64,000 bases of DNA from Lolliginicoccus lacisalsi (GTDB lineage: Bacteria; Actinomycetota; Actinomycetes; Mycobacteriales; Mycobacteriaceae), in contig NZ_JACYWE010000006.1 in assembly GCF_014841105.1 (NCBI RefSeq), positions 62,001 to 126,000 on the forward strand, in the 5' to 3' direction. The position numbers and the translations under genes are program-made. The notes below the pieces were generated by a model. The model had not been told where the DNA came from. It did no database searches and worked only from the letters and a program-made list of their open reading frames with translations. This document shows, piece after piece, positions 35,711 through 46,956 of the stretch; the first letter of the stretch is position 1; each line of letters starts with the position of its first letter.

Positions 35711-38212
35711 CTAGGACTCCTCTGTCTTGGTCTCGATCTCTTCTGGCTCGTCCGCGTACCGGGCGATGGCGAGGAGGCTGTCGCCTTCCCCGAGGTTCAT
35801 CAGGCGCACGCCCTTGGTCTGGCGACCTGCCTTGCGCACCTGGCTCGCTGCGGTACGAATCACTCCTCCCCCGGAGGTTATCGCATACAGCTCGTCCTTC
35901 ATGTCCACGATCTCCGCGCCGACCAGATTGCCGCGGCGCGGATCGTACATAAGGGTCAGCACGCCCTTGCCGCCACGGTTCTGCACGGGGTACTCGTCGA
36001 GCGGGGTCCGCTTCGCGTATCCACCGGAAGTTCCCACGAGCAGGAACATGTTGTCCTGCACGACATTGAGCGAAAGCAGCTCATCCTCGGCATTGAACCG
36101 CATGCCTTGCACGCCCGAGGTGGCCCGGCCCATGGGACGCAAGGCGTCATTGGTGGCGGAGAACCTGATCGCCTGGCCGAGCTTGGACACGAGGATGAGG
36201 TCTTCTTCGGCGGAGCACAGCACCGCTCCGACGAGCTCGTCGCTCTCGCGGAGGTTGACCGCGACGATGCCGCCACTGCGGTTGGAGTCAAAATCCTCGA
36301 GGCGGGACTTCTTGACCAGGCCGTTCTTCGTGGCGAGCACGAGGTACGGAGCATCCTGGTAGCTCTTGATCGCGATGACCTGGGCGATCTTCTCGCCCGG
36401 CTGGAACGCGAGGAGGTTGGCGACGTGCTGCCCCCGGGCGGTCCTGCTCATCTCGGGAAGCTCGTAGGCCTTGACCCGGTACACGCGTCCAAGGTTGGTG
36501 AAGAACAGGATCCAGTCATGGGTGGAGGTGACGAAGAAGTGGCGGACCATGTCGTCCTGCTTCAGGTCCGCGCCCTTGACGCCCTTGCCACCACGCCGCT
36601 GGCTCCGGTAGAGATCGGTCTTGGTGCGCTTGGCGTAGCCGGTCTCGGTGATGGTGACCACCACGAACTCGCGAGCGATCAGGTCCTCGTCGGACACCTC
36701 GCCGCTACCCGCGATGATCTTGGTGCGTCGCTCGTCGCCGAACTTCTCCACGACCTCAGCGAGCTCATCCTTGACGATCTGCCTCTGCCGCTCGGGCCGC
36801 GCGAGGATGTCCTTGAGGTCCGCGATCTCGATCTCGATCTCGGCGAGCTCATCGACGATCTTCTGGCGCTCGAGCGCCGCGAGCCGCCGGAGCTGCATCG
36901 CGAGGATCGCATCGGCCTGGATCTCGTCGACGTCGAGGAGGTCCATGAGCCCCTCGCGAGCGATATCCACCGTCGGTGAGCGACGGATGAGCGCGATCAC
37001 CTCATCGAGCGCATCAAGAGCCTTGACCAGTCCGCGCAGGATGTGCGCGCGCTCCTCGGCCTTCTTGAGCAGGTACTCGGTCCTGCGCCGGATGACGATG
37101 ATCTGGTGATCGACGTAGAAGCGCACCATCTGGTCGAGGCGGAGGGTGCGGGGCACGCCATCAACGATGGAGAGCATGTTCGCGCCGAAGCTCGTCTGCA
37201 GCTGCGTGTGCTTGTAGAGGTTGTTCAGGACTACCTTGGCCACCGCGTCGCGCTTGACGGTGACAACGATGCGCAGCCCGACACGGTCGGACGATTCATC
37301 GTGGATGTCCGCTACTCCACCGATCCTGCCGTCCTTGACCTGGTCGGCGATCCCGTTGATGAAGTTATCCGTATTGACCTGGTAGGGCAGCTCGGTGATG
37401 ACGATGGTGGTGCGGCCGCGGCTGTCCTCCTCGATCTCGGTAACGCCACGCATCTTGATCGAGCCACGGCCGGTGGTGTAGGCATCCTGGATTCCCTGGG
37501 TGCCAACGATCAAGCCCGACGTGGGGAAATCCGGGCCCTTGATGCGTTCCATGACCGCTTCGAGGGTGGCTTCCTCGTCGGCCTCGTGGTTGTCGAGGCA
37601 CCAGACGATGGCTTCCGCGACCTCGCGGAGGTTATGCGGCGGGATGTTGGTGGCCATGCCGACCGCGATGCCGCCCGAGCCGTTCATCAGCAGGTTGGGC
37701 ACCCGGGCGGGCAGGACTACGGGCTCCTGCGACTTGCCGTCATAGTTCGGGATGAAATCGACGGTGTTCTTCTCGATGTCCCGGAGCATCTCCATCGCGA
37801 GCGGCGTGAGCTTGCACTCGGTGTAGCGCATCGCGGCGGCGCCATCGTTGCCGCGGCTGCCGAAGTTGCCCTGTCCGTCGACGAGGGGGTAGCGCATCGA
37901 CCAGGGCTGCGCCATGCGCACCAGCGTGTCGTAGATCGCCGAGTCGCCGTGGGGGTGGAAGTTGCCCATCGTGTCCGACACCGGCCGGGCGGACTTGACG
38001 TAGCTTCGCTCGGGGCGATACCCGTTGTCGTGCATGGCGTACAGGATGCGGCGATGCACGGGCTTGAGCCCGTCCCGGACCTCGGGTAGCGCGCGCCCCA
38101 CGATCACGCTCATCGCGTAGTCGATGTAGCTGCGCTGCATTTCCTGCTGAATATCAACAGGCTCGATGCGATCGCCGGCGCCGCCCTCGGGCGGCAACGT
38201 GGTGTCCGTCAT
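35711..38212 (-). CDS. gyrA: DNA gyrase subunit A
   Basis: 833 residues. The breakage-reunion domain has catalytic Tyr130 in AAAMRYTE and the quinolone region HPHGDSAIYD, with Ser91 and Asp95 at the positions of E. coli Ser83 and Asp87. The C-terminal beta-pinwheel contains the GyrA box QRRGGKG. No intein is present. Subunit A cuts and rejoins DNA during ATP-driven negative supercoiling. ATG 38212 is chosen since AAGGA lies a few bases upstream; an upstream in-frame ATG at 38239 would add nine residues. It follows gyrB after 122 bases. Confidence 0.98.
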   Translation of the reverse strand: MTDTTLPPEGGAGDRIEPVDIQQEMQRSYIDYAMSVIVGRALPEVRDGLKPVHRRILYAMHDNGYRPERSYVKSARPVSDTMGNFHPHGDSAIYDTLVRMAQPWSMRYPLVDGQGNFGSRGNDGAAAMRYTECKLTPLAMEMLRDIEKNTVDFIPNYDGKSQEPVVLPARVPNLLMNGSGGIAVGMATNIPPHNLREVAEAIVWCLDNHEADEEATLEAVMERIKGPDFPTSGLIVGTQGIQDAYTTGRGSIKMRGVTEIEEDSRGRTTIVITELPYQVNTDNFINGIADQVKDGRIGGVADIHDESSDRVGLRIVVTVKRDAVAKVVLNNLYKHTQLQTSFGANMLSIVDGVPRTLRLDQMVRFYVDHQIIVIRRRTEYLLKKAEERAHILRGLVKALDALDEVIALIRRSPTVDIAREGLMDLLDVDEIQADAILAMQLRRLAALERQKIVDELAEIEIEIADLKDILARPERQRQIVKDELAEVVEKFGDERRTKIIAGSGEVSDEDLIAREFVVVTITETGYAKRTKTDLYRSQRRGGKGVKGADLKQDDMVRHFFVTSTHDWILFFTNLGRVYRVKAYELPEMSRTARGQHVANLLAFQPGEKIAQVIAIKSYQDAPYLVLATKNGLVKKSRLEDFDSNRSGGIVAVNLRESDELVGAVLCSAEEDLILVSKLGQAIRFSATNDALRPMGRATSGVQGMRFNAEDELLSLNVVQDNMFLLVGTSGGYAKRTPLDEYPVQNRGGKGVLTLMYDPRRGNLVGAEIVDMKDELYAITSGGGVIRTAASQVRKAGRQTKGVRLMNLGEGDSLLAIARYADEPEEIETKTEES

Positions 38213-38334
38213 CAGATCCTTCTTTGTCTCCGTGCACAAGGTGGCAGCCTGCGTTCAGCCTGGCACCCGGCCTATGGTGTCTACCCTATCGATGCGTTCC
38301 GCGCGCGGACGGGAGGCGCTGCGGCCTCATCGCG

Positions 38335-40392
<2,058 letters not shown>

Positions 40393-40521
40393 CTACAGAG
40401 TCAGCACCGTCCCGCGAGCGGGCCGGTCGGGAATAGCGGGTGATCAGTCCTTCATCTTAGTCGTCGCCAGCACGTTGCCGCTGCATCGTGGCTCGGCGCG
40501 GTGCGCGACCTGCAAAGTTGT

Positions 40522-41067
40522 CTAGCCAAACGTGTCCCGTGGGCCACGGCCCTGGACATGCCGCTTGCCCTTGCGCCAGTCCGCGACCGCAGGCCCATGG
40601 ATCCGCAAGGTCGTTACCACACCATGCCCCACGGACGCCGCGATCCGGGCCAGCACCTGCGACTGCATGTATCGCAATTGCGTTGCCCAGGCGGTCGATA
40701 CAGCCTCGATGCTGAGCACACCGTTCTCGAGCCGCACGGGAGTCGCATGCTCGGCGATATCGGGGCCGACGATTCGCGCCCAGTGGCCGATCACCGAACC
40801 ACCGGAGATCGGTCCCGACCATCCACGCTGCTTCGCGATCTGGTTGGCCAGGGAGCCGAGCGCCTGGGGATCCCGGGAGTCGGGCCGCGGCGAGGACCAC
40901 CCGCCCCTTCTCATCGGCCGCGCGGACCGGGACCGCGTCGACCGCACCGGAACAGGCGCTCCCCCGCCCTGGGCGGAGCGCGCGCGGACCCGGGCCAGCG
41001 CCTTGCCCACCATGTCCATGCCCCGCGACGGGCCCTCGTGATCGCTACCGGTGCTATCCGATGCCAT
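40522..41067 (-). CDS. DUF721 (DciA-like) protein
   Basis: 181 residues. An Arg/Ser-rich disordered N-terminal half is followed by the DUF721 domain ([57 protein letters not shown], each shown in part). DUF721/DciA proteins are linked to loading of the replicative helicase DnaB in bacteria without DnaC/DnaI; in mycobacteria the homologue between recF and gyrB (Rv0004) has been studied as DciA. ATG 41067 follows AAGGGGCAAGGG and overlaps recF by 14 bases. Confidence 0.85.
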   Translation of the reverse strand: MASDSTGSDHEGPSRGMDMVGKALARVRARSAQGGGAPVPVRSTRSRSARPMRRGGWSSPRPDSRDPQALGSLANQIAKQRGWSGPISGGSVIGHWARIVGPDIAEHATPVRLENGVLSIEAVSTAWATQLRYMQSQVLARIAASVGHGVVTTLRIHGPAVADWRKGKRHVQGRGPRDTFG

Positions 41068-42307
41068 CCCTTGCCCCTTCGCCCTGTTGCTCGCCGATCG
41101 CTTCTTCATGGCCCTGATCCTCCAGTACCGGTGATCGCTGGATCTCGGATACTCGCTGGCCCAGGCTATCGGGCTGGTCCGACAGGATCGCCCGCACGCC
41201 GACCATCCGCCCCCTGAGGGAGTCTGGGACGTCCTCGCGCACCGCAGCGGTGACGAGCACCTGCTCGCTCTCGAGCGCGATCGCCACGAGCGCTTCGCGA
41301 CGCCTCCGGTCGAGCTCGGCGAACACGTCATCAAGCAAGAGGATCGGCTCCGACCCCTCGTCACGCAGCATCGCGAGGGAGGCCAGTCGCAGGGCGAGCG
41401 CTGTGGACCAGCTCTCGCCATGGCTCGCGTATCCCTTCACGGGTTGATCGCCCAGCATCAGTTCGAGATCGTCGCGGTGCGGGCCGACAAGACAGACCCC
41501 CCGCTCGATCTCTTTGTCACGCATGGCCGGCAATTGCGCAAGGAACAGATTCTCGATCGACTCCGCGGAAAGCGAGCAAGCATCCTCGGGCATATCAGTG
41601 AGCGAACAACGGTAGCGCATTCGCGCCGGCCTGGATTCCGGCGCGAGGCCGGCATAGGCGCGCATGAACAAGGGATCGAGCCGCCGGGCCATGCTAAAAC
41701 GCTCCTGGAGATACTCCGCGCCGGCCCGAGCAAGATGCTTGTCCCAGGTCTCCAATGTCAATGCGGCATTCTCATCAATCCTGCGCGAGCGCGCACCATG
41801 GCTGATTGACTTCAGAAGCGCTGAACGTTGCCGAACGATCTTCTCGTATTCCGACCGCACTGCCGCGTATCTCGGGCGCAAGGACACCATGAGTTCATCG
41901 ATGTAGCGCCGGCGCTCCGCGGGATCACCCTTGACGATCGATAAATCCTCGGGCGCGAACATCACGGTGTGCACAATTCCCAGTGTTTCCGCGGGCCGGC
42001 GCGCCGGCGAACGGTTGATCCAGGCCTTGTTTGTCTTTCCTGGCCGCAATCCCAGATCGATCGCCAGTTCCCGGCCGACATTCACTGCGATCCCGGATAT
42101 GTGCGCCTCGCTAGTGCCTTGCCGGATCAGCGCTTGGTCGGTCGGTGCACGATGCGATCCCAGAATTGACAGGTAACGCACCGCTTCCAGGATGTTGGTC
42201 TTGCCTTGCCCATTCCGTCCTACAAAAACCGTGCATCCTGGCTCGAGAGCGATATCAAGCTCTCGCCAGGACCTGAAGTCCCGCAGGGCGAGCCGACGCA
42301 GGAACAC
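41054..42307 (-). CDS. recF: DNA replication/repair protein RecF
   Basis: 417 residues. Walker A GRNGQGKT (30-37), the RecF segment [21 protein letters not shown], signature [17 protein letters not shown], and Walker [17 protein letters not shown]. An SMC-like ATPase, it helps load RecA at gaps with RecO and RecR. The C-terminal 30 residues are Gln/Glu-rich and less conserved. GTG 42307 starts five bases after the dnaN stop, with no strong ribosome site, so coupling to dnaN is likely. Confidence 0.97.
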   Translation of the reverse strand: MFLRRLALRDFRSWRELDIALEPGCTVFVGRNGQGKTNILEAVRYLSILGSHRAPTDQALIRQGTSEAHISGIAVNVGRELAIDLGLRPGKTNKAWINRSPARRPAETLGIVHTVMFAPEDLSIVKGDPAERRRYIDELMVSLRPRYAAVRSEYEKIVRQRSALLKSISHGARSRRIDENAALTLETWDKHLARAGAEYLQERFSMARRLDPLFMRAYAGLAPESRPARMRYRCSLTDMPEDACSLSAESIENLFLAQLPAMRDKEIERGVCLVGPHRDDLELMLGDQPVKGYASHGESWSTALALRLASLAMLRDEGSEPILLLDDVFAELDRRRREALVAIALESEQVLVTAAVREDVPDSLRGRMVGVRAILSDQPDSLGQRVSEIQRSPVLEDQGHEEAIGEQQGEGARDGIG

Positions 42308-42312
42308 GATAT

Positions 42313-43500
42313 CTAGCCAGGCAGCCGGACGGGCATCAGCAGATAGGTATATTCGCTATCAATGGCAGGAAAAGCGCTGCCATCTGGTTCCGGAAGAACA
42401 ACATCAGCCGGCGCGGGTTGCAGAACCGCCGGCCGGCTCGGCAGGGTGAAGCCGAATATGACCTTGTCGGTGTGAAGAGCGTTCAGGCCGTCGATCAGGT
42501 ATCCGGGATTGAACGCAATAACTAGTGGTTCCCCGCTGAAATCCGCGGACAAGGATTCGTCGGCCTGGCCGGCATCATCCCCGCCGGCTGAGATCTGGAG
42601 GCCATCCTCGGAGAATTCCATTCGCACCTGAGCACCCCGCTCCGCGAGGAGAGCGACGCGCTTGATGGCCTCGATCAGCGGAGCGACCTCGAGAGCGGCT
42701 ACCGCGGTGTGACTCTTGGGCAGCAGCTGGCGGAACTTGGGGAACTCGGCGTCGAGAAGGCGAGAAGTCGTGCGCCGGCTCGAGCTGGTGACGCCGAGAA
42801 TTCCTTCGTTGCCCAGGGAGGTGCCGGCTCCTAGCGCAATCTTGACTACGGAATTGTGGGCCCCGCCAATTGTCTTGCCGGCCTCGGACAATGTCTTGGC
42901 CGGCACAAGAACTGCCGCATGGGGCTCCGGGGCTTCGGGGGACCAGTCGATTCTCCGGACCGCGAGACGAAAACGATCGGTTGCCGCGAGAACGACAACT
43001 TGCTCGTCGATCTCCATGCGAATTCCGGTCAGCATGGGCAGAGTGTCGTCTTTGCCGGCAGCGACGGCGACCTGGGAAATGGCCTCGGTGAATACATCGC
43101 CACCAACGGAACCCGTGATCTCGGGAATTGCCGGCAACTGCGGGTAATCCTCGACCGGCATAGTGGGGAGGCTAAACCGGGCGTTGCCACAGACGATGCG
43201 CATCTTGGTGCCATCCACTGCGACGTCGACGGGGCGCGCTGGGAGCGCTTTGGTGATATCCGCGAGGAGTCGTCCGGATACAAGCACACGACCTGGATTT
43301 CCGACTTCCGCGGAGATCGTGATCTGGGCGGACGTCTCGTAGTCGAAGCCAGAGATCACGAGCCCTGTCTCGGAAGCCTCGAGAAGAACTCCACCCAGGA
43401 CAGGAACCGCGGGACGACCAGGCAGGTTGCGTGCTACCCAGGTGACCCCATCGGCGAAATCGTCGCGCAGGACGCGGAAGGTGAGGTTGCCAGGTTCCAT
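42313..43500 (-). CDS. dnaN: DNA polymerase III beta subunit (sliding clamp)
   Basis: 395 residues in three clamp domains: the start [71 protein letters not shown] and the C-terminal [12 protein letters not shown] that closes the fold. The clamp tethers DNA polymerases. ATG 43500 is chosen because it gives the family start; longer in-frame extensions run into oriC. It is preceded by oriC, and about 190 bases upstream hold its probable promoter, which could not be pinpointed. Confidence 0.97.
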   Translation of the reverse strand: MEPGNLTFRVLRDDFADGVTWVARNLPGRPAVPVLGGVLLEASETGLVISGFDYETSAQITISAEVGNPGRVLVSGRLLADITKALPARPVDVAVDGTKMRIVCGNARFSLPTMPVEDYPQLPAIPEITGSVGGDVFTEAISQVAVAAGKDDTLPMLTGIRMEIDEQVVVLAATDRFRLAVRRIDWSPEAPEPHAAVLVPAKTLSEAGKTIGGAHNSVVKIALGAGTSLGNEGILGVTSSSRRTTSRLLDAEFPKFRQLLPKSHTAVAALEVAPLIEAIKRVALLAERGAQVRMEFSEDGLQISAGGDDAGQADESLSADFSGEPLVIAFNPGYLIDGLNALHTDKVIFGFTLPSRPAVLQPAPADVVLPEPDGSAFPAIDSEYTYLLMPVRLPG

Positions 43501-43690
43501 GGTGCGGACGTGTCCTCTCGACGCCCCGGCTGGTGCTCGGGTGTGGGGGTGGTCTCGGCTGTGCTCCACCACACTAGTCCATCGCGACGACGGTGCGTGA
43601 CGGAGTGGCTGCGCGCGCCGCGGCACCGTGGTCGGGGGCGTGCCACGAGCCTCTCGAGCACCTCGGGCGCCGGGGTTTTGCACAGCACCT

Positions 43691-43970
43691 ACTTTTATCT
43701 TTTTCTTCTAGTAAAGAACTAGTAGTAGTAATAGGTCCTGTGGATTGTGTGGATAAGGTGCCGGCTGCCCTGGTCAGCGTTCGTTTCGGGATGGGGACAA
43801 GGGTGTTAATAGACGGGGGTGCTGGTGTGGACAGATGTGTACAACTTGGTGGCTTGTGGGTAACCAGCCCAGTTGTACACAGGTTGTCCACAGCTTATCC
43901 CCAAGTTGTGCACAAGGCTGAGGCGGTGTAGTCCACAGGTTATCCCCAGGTTTCGGTTCCCTGTGCACAA
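43691..43970. other. oriC: Chromosomal replication origin oriC
   Basis: The dnaA-dnaN intergenic region (43501-44007) contains an AT-rich tract (about 43690-43733), a TAG-repeat DnaA-trio element (43720-43734), paired DnaA boxes TGTGGATTG and TGTGGATAA (43739-43756), and a cluster of boxes in the right half: TGTGGACAG 43826, TGTGTACAA 43836, TGTGGGTAA 43855, TTGTACACA 43873, TTGTCCACA 43884, TTATCCCCA 43895, TTGTGCACA 43906, TAGTCCACA 43929, TTATCCCCA 43940 and TGTGCACAA 43962. This is the location of oriC in mycobacteria. The GC-rich part 43501-43690 shows no boxes. Confidence 0.93.
43720..43756. promoter_or_regulatory. Basal unwinding module: DnaA-trios next to tandem DnaA boxes
   Basis: Reading away from the boxes (TTATCCACA and CAATCCACA on the minus strand), a GGAC linker is followed by CTA-TTA-CTA-CTA-CTA, the complement of TAG-TAG-TAG-TAA-TAG at 43720-43734, and then the AT-rich tract. 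This is the order described for the Bacillus subtilis basal origin element, where the trios guide DnaA onto single strands. Confidence 0.75.
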
Positions 43971-44007
43971 CCCCGGAACCAGACTGCCGGGCACGAGGCC
44001 CCCGTCC

Positions 44008-45609
44008 CTAGATCTTCGAGCGCTGCCGGATCCGAGCCGTGAGCTCCTGCACCTGCTCGTAGACGCTGCGGTTGCTGTTCATGCCCGAGCGGACCTTCCT
44101 GTCCGCGTGCATCACCGTCGTATGGTCGCGGCCGAACGCCTGGCCGATCTTGGGCAGCGAGAGGTCCGTCATCTCCCGGCACAAGTACATCGCGATCTGG
44201 CGGGCCTGCGCGACCGCCCGTGTGCGTCCAGGGCCACACAGCTCGTCCATCGTGATGCCGAAGTACTCCGCGACCGTGGTCATGATCGTGGCCGCGGTGA
44301 TCTCCAGGCTGCGGGAATCCGGCGCGAGGTCGCGCAGGACGATCTCGGCGAGGCGCAGGTCGATCAATTGCTGGTTGAGCGAGGCATAGGCAGTGACCCG
44401 GATCAGGGCGCCCTCGAGCTCGCGGATGTTGCGCTCGACGCGGCTAGCGATGAACGCGAGCACATCGTCCGGGACCCGCAGGCGGTCCATCTGCGCCTTC
44501 TTGCTGAGAATGGCGATACGGGTCTCGAGCTCGGGCGGCTGAACGTCGGTGATCAGGCCCCATTCGAATCGTGTCCGGAGCCGCTCCTCAAGCGTCGCCA
44601 GCTGCTTGGGCGGACGATCGGAGGAGATGAGGATCTGTTTGTTCGCGTTGTGCAGCGTATTGAACGTATGGAAGAACTCCTCCTGGATTCCCTCCTTGTT
44701 CTCGATGAACTGGATGTCATCGATGAGGAGCAGATCCACATCCCGGTAGCGCCGCTTGAACGCCACCCGGCGATCATCTCTCAAGCTATTGATGAAATCG
44801 TTGGTGAACTCTTCCGTGGATACGTACTTGACGCGCATGCCCGGGAACAGCTTCTGCGCGTAGTGCCCGGTCGCGTGCAGCAGGTGGGTCTTGCCGAGGC
44901 CGGACTCCCCCCAGACGAACAAGGGGTTGTAGGCGCGTGCCGGTGCCTCGGCGATCGCGACGGCCGCGGCGTGCGCGAACCGGTTCGATGCGCCGATGAC
45001 AAAGGTATCGAACGTGTATTTCGGGTTCAGGCTCGAGCGTGGCGAAACGGGGCGGGGTGGTTTCGGGCCACCGGTCGCGTAGGAGGCAGGCCACTCCCCG
45101 GACCCGTTGCTGAATCCACCCGGCTCCTCGCGCAGCGAGGTGTCCTCCCTCTGCAAGAAGGTCTCCCCGGACATCGGGGGCTCGTCGTCGATATCCCCGA
45201 GCGCGTACTCCGAGTCCGGTGCTGGCGGGGCCGCGGGCTCCTCGTCGCCACCGCCCTCGTCGATTGGCTCGGGCATCGCCGCCGGGTCGACGCTGGTCGC
45301 ATCGATGCGGACGGCGAGCTCTATGGGCCCCCCGAGATGCCGGCTCAGGGTCTCGGTGATGATGTGCCGCAGGTTGCTCTCGATCGCCTTCTTGGCGAAC
45401 GCGGTCGGCGCGGCGAGCAGCGCGAAACCATTGGAGATGTCCAGCGGCTTCACCAGGGGAAGCAGCGCGCGATCCTTTCGGCCGAGCATCATGTGCCGCG
45501 ATCCGGGGCCACTGCCCTCGATGAGTTCCTCGACCACGCTCATCCAGATCTCGGTGAGGTTTCGTGGATCATCCACCACGCTCAAGTCCTTCCGCTGCTC
45601 GTCCTGCAC
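44008..45609 (-). CDS. dnaA: Chromosomal replication initiator DnaA
   Basis: 533 residues. Domain I (about 10-100) interacts with helicase and regulators; an acidic, Pro-rich linker follows; the AAA+ domain has Walker A GESGLGKT, Walker [10 protein letters not shown], and the arginine-finger segment LRTRFEWGL; the C-terminal DNA-binding domain carries the signature [10 protein letters not shown]. It binds DnaA boxes and melts oriC. GTG 45609 is chosen: GAGG lies six bases upstream and the start matches mycobacterial DnaA, whereas the in-frame extension to 45771 is not conserved. Two perfect DnaA boxes about 120 bases upstream suggest autoregulation. Confidence 0.97.
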   Translation of the reverse strand: MQDEQRKDLSVVDDPRNLTEIWMSVVEELIEGSGPGSRHMMLGRKDRALLPLVKPLDISNGFALLAAPTAFAKKAIESNLRHIITETLSRHLGGPIELAVRIDATSVDPAAMPEPIDEGGGDEEPAAPPAPDSEYALGDIDDEPPMSGETFLQREDTSLREEPGGFSNGSGEWPASYATGGPKPPRPVSPRSSLNPKYTFDTFVIGASNRFAHAAAVAIAEAPARAYNPLFVWGESGLGKTHLLHATGHYAQKLFPGMRVKYVSTEEFTNDFINSLRDDRRVAFKRRYRDVDLLLIDDIQFIENKEGIQEEFFHTFNTLHNANKQILISSDRPPKQLATLEERLRTRFEWGLITDVQPPELETRIAILSKKAQMDRLRVPDDVLAFIASRVERNIRELEGALIRVTAYASLNQQLIDLRLAEIVLRDLAPDSRSLEITAATIMTTVAEYFGITMDELCGPGRTRAVAQARQIAMYLCREMTDLSLPKIGQAFGRDHTTVMHADRKVRSGMNSNRSVYEQVQELTARIRQRSKI

Positions 45610-46000
45610 GATGGTCCTCAGGTGATGCGCATGGGGCATGCAGACCTGTGGTACCGCGGAGCACGTTGAATGATCGGAGCGTGGGTTATAGCTGATCAGA
45701 GTGGTGCTGGCACGCGATACCAAATTATCCACACAATTATCCACAGGTGTGGAGAACTGCGTGGAAGCCACGACGGTACACCGTCGGGGAGGTTTCGCCG
45801 GCCAAGCTTGGCTGTCGAGCAGCAGCAGAGCCTCATGATCAACTTGTGGGCGCGGAAGAAGCGCTGAGTGACGCTAGCAAGCCAGCAGCGCGGCGTGCAA
45901 CGTTTTGGGAAAGGTCCCAGCTCAAGTGACCTGAGTCACCCCCTCCGCCGCGGTCGAGGGCCGCAGCGAGCGAGCCAATCACTGGCGGCTGGGCCCTGGT
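45610..46000. other. dnaA-rpmH divergent intergenic region
   Basis: No gene is seen in this stretch. It carries the DnaA-box pair at 45725-45745 and TGTGGAG beside it, and a TATAAC-like hexamer on the minus strand near 45690 that may be the dnaA -10. The right end leads into the rpmH promoter. Confidence 0.6.
45725..45745 (+). promoter_or_regulatory. Two perfect DnaA boxes upstream of dnaA
   Basis: TTATCCACA at 45725-45733 and 45737-45745, same orientation, 12 bases start to start. Their position, 116-136 bases before the dnaA start, fits autoregulation or a second origin subregion. Confidence 0.8.
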
Positions 46001-46029
46001 TTGACCACGCTCGCGAACCTGAGTAGTCT
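46001..46029 (+). promoter_or_regulatory. SigA-type promoter for rpmH
   Basis: TTGACC (46001-46006), 17-base spacer, TAGTCT (46024-46029): a near-consensus housekeeping promoter, the best in the window. Transcription would begin near 46036, about 67 bases before the rpmH start, and probably covers rpmH-rnpA-yidD-yidC-jag. Confidence 0.75.
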
Positions 46030-46102
46030 CGTGCAGTCACCAATGAATGCACGGCATTCGCATCCACGCAGGGGTGCGTCGATTATCTGAGGAGTGTTGA
46101 CC

Positions 46103-46246
46103 GTGGCGAAGGGCAAGCGGACTTTCCAGCCTAACAATCGCCGCCGGGCGCGGGTTCACGGCTTCCGGCTCCGTATGCGCACCCGCGCCGGACGGAGCAT
46201 CATCTCCGCTCGCCGTAGCAAGGGCCGCAGCGAGCTCTCCGCCTAG
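46103..46246 (+). CDS. rpmH: 50S ribosomal protein L34
   Basis: 47 residues, beginning [20 protein letters not shown] and continuing [21 protein letters not shown]: the complete L34 sequence pattern. It is a component of the large ribosomal subunit. GTG start with GAGGAG ten bases upstream. First gene of the cluster that includes the RNase P protein, as in nearly all bacteria. Confidence 0.98.
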   Translation: MAKGKRTFQPNNRRRARVHGFRLRMRTRAGRSIISARRSKGRSELSA

Positions 46247-46275
46247 CAACTACGCGCCGGGCGGATTGATCAAGA

Positions 46276-46638
46276 GTGCTGCCCCAGCGGTATCGCCTTC
46301 GCAGTTCCCACGATTTCTCGGTTGTGGTGCGTCGCGGCACCAAGACCAAGCAGCGTGACCTCGTTCTCTACGCTCATCCCCGCGACAGCGAGACGACCAT
46401 GATCCACGGTCCTCGGGTGGGTTTGATCGTTAGCAAGTCCGTGGGCAATGCTGTGGGCAGGCATCGCGTGTCGCGCATGTTGCGGCACGCTTTTCTCTTT
46501 GACACCACGAATCTTGACCTTGATGCCGACGTCGTTATCCGGGCTCTGCCCAGCGCGGGCTCAGCCACCACGGCCGCTCTAGCCGAGCAGATTCGCAGGG
46601 GGATCGCGATCGTGAGCCACCGAGGCAGCCTGCGATGA
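46276..46638 (+). CDS. rnpA: Ribonuclease P protein component
   Basis: 120 residues. MLPQRYRLRSSHDFSVVVRRG at the start (shown in part) and the RNA-binding motif VGNAVGRHRVSRMLRHAF, where the usual RNR core reads GRHRVSR. It binds the RNase P RNA and helps mature tRNA 5' ends. GTG start; its stop overlaps the yidD ATG by four bases. Confidence 0.95.
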   Translation: MLPQRYRLRSSHDFSVVVRRGTKTKQRDLVLYAHPRDSETTMIHGPRVGLIVSKSVGNAVGRHRVSRMLRHAFLFDTTNLDLDADVVIRALPSAGSATTAALAEQIRRGIAIVSHRGSLR

Positions 46639-46952
46639 CCAGCGGACCAGTCGCAACACTCAGATCCATGCCGGCTCGGGTGGTGCTGGGGCTGGTCCGC
46701 TTCTATCGCACGTGGATCTCGCCCTATCGGCTGCCGACCTGCCGGTTCATGCCCACGTGCAGCGAGTACGCGACCGAGGCCGTTCAGGAGCACGGAGCGG
46801 CCAAGGGCGTGGCTCTCGCCTTGATCAGGCTGGCCAAGTGCGGGCCATGGCACCCCGGGGGCTGGGATCCGGTACCGGAACGTCGGCATCGGCATGACGA
46901 AGCGTGCGAGAATGCCTCGACGGCGAGTGACAATGTGAACAGGAGTTCCTAG
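46635..46952 (+). CDS. yidD: Membrane protein insertion efficiency factor YidD
   Basis: 105 residues. The family core is [20 protein letters not shown], then [16 protein letters not shown] and [13 protein letters not shown], with three conserved Cys. It is a small membrane-associated protein that helps YidC-dependent insertion. The last 20 residues are a non-conserved hydrophilic tail. ATGA overlap with rnpA; yidC starts four bases after the stop. Confidence 0.95.
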   Translation: MTSGPVATLRSMPARVVLGLVRFYRTWISPYRLPTCRFMPTCSEYATEAVQEHGAAKGVALALIRLAKCGPWHPGGWDPVPERRHRHDEACENASTASDNVNRSS

Positions 46953-46956
46953 AGCT

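Noticed and set aside
43873-43948. CRISPR-like regular repeats in the dnaA-dnaN region
   Set aside because: The repeats are nine-base DnaA boxes at 11-bp spacing; no 20-40 bp repeats with unique spacers and no cas genes.
43873-45669. Plus-strand frame of nearly 600 codons across oriC and opposite dnaA
   Set aside because: Runs through the DnaA-box cluster and the DnaA coding region in antisense; no family motif.
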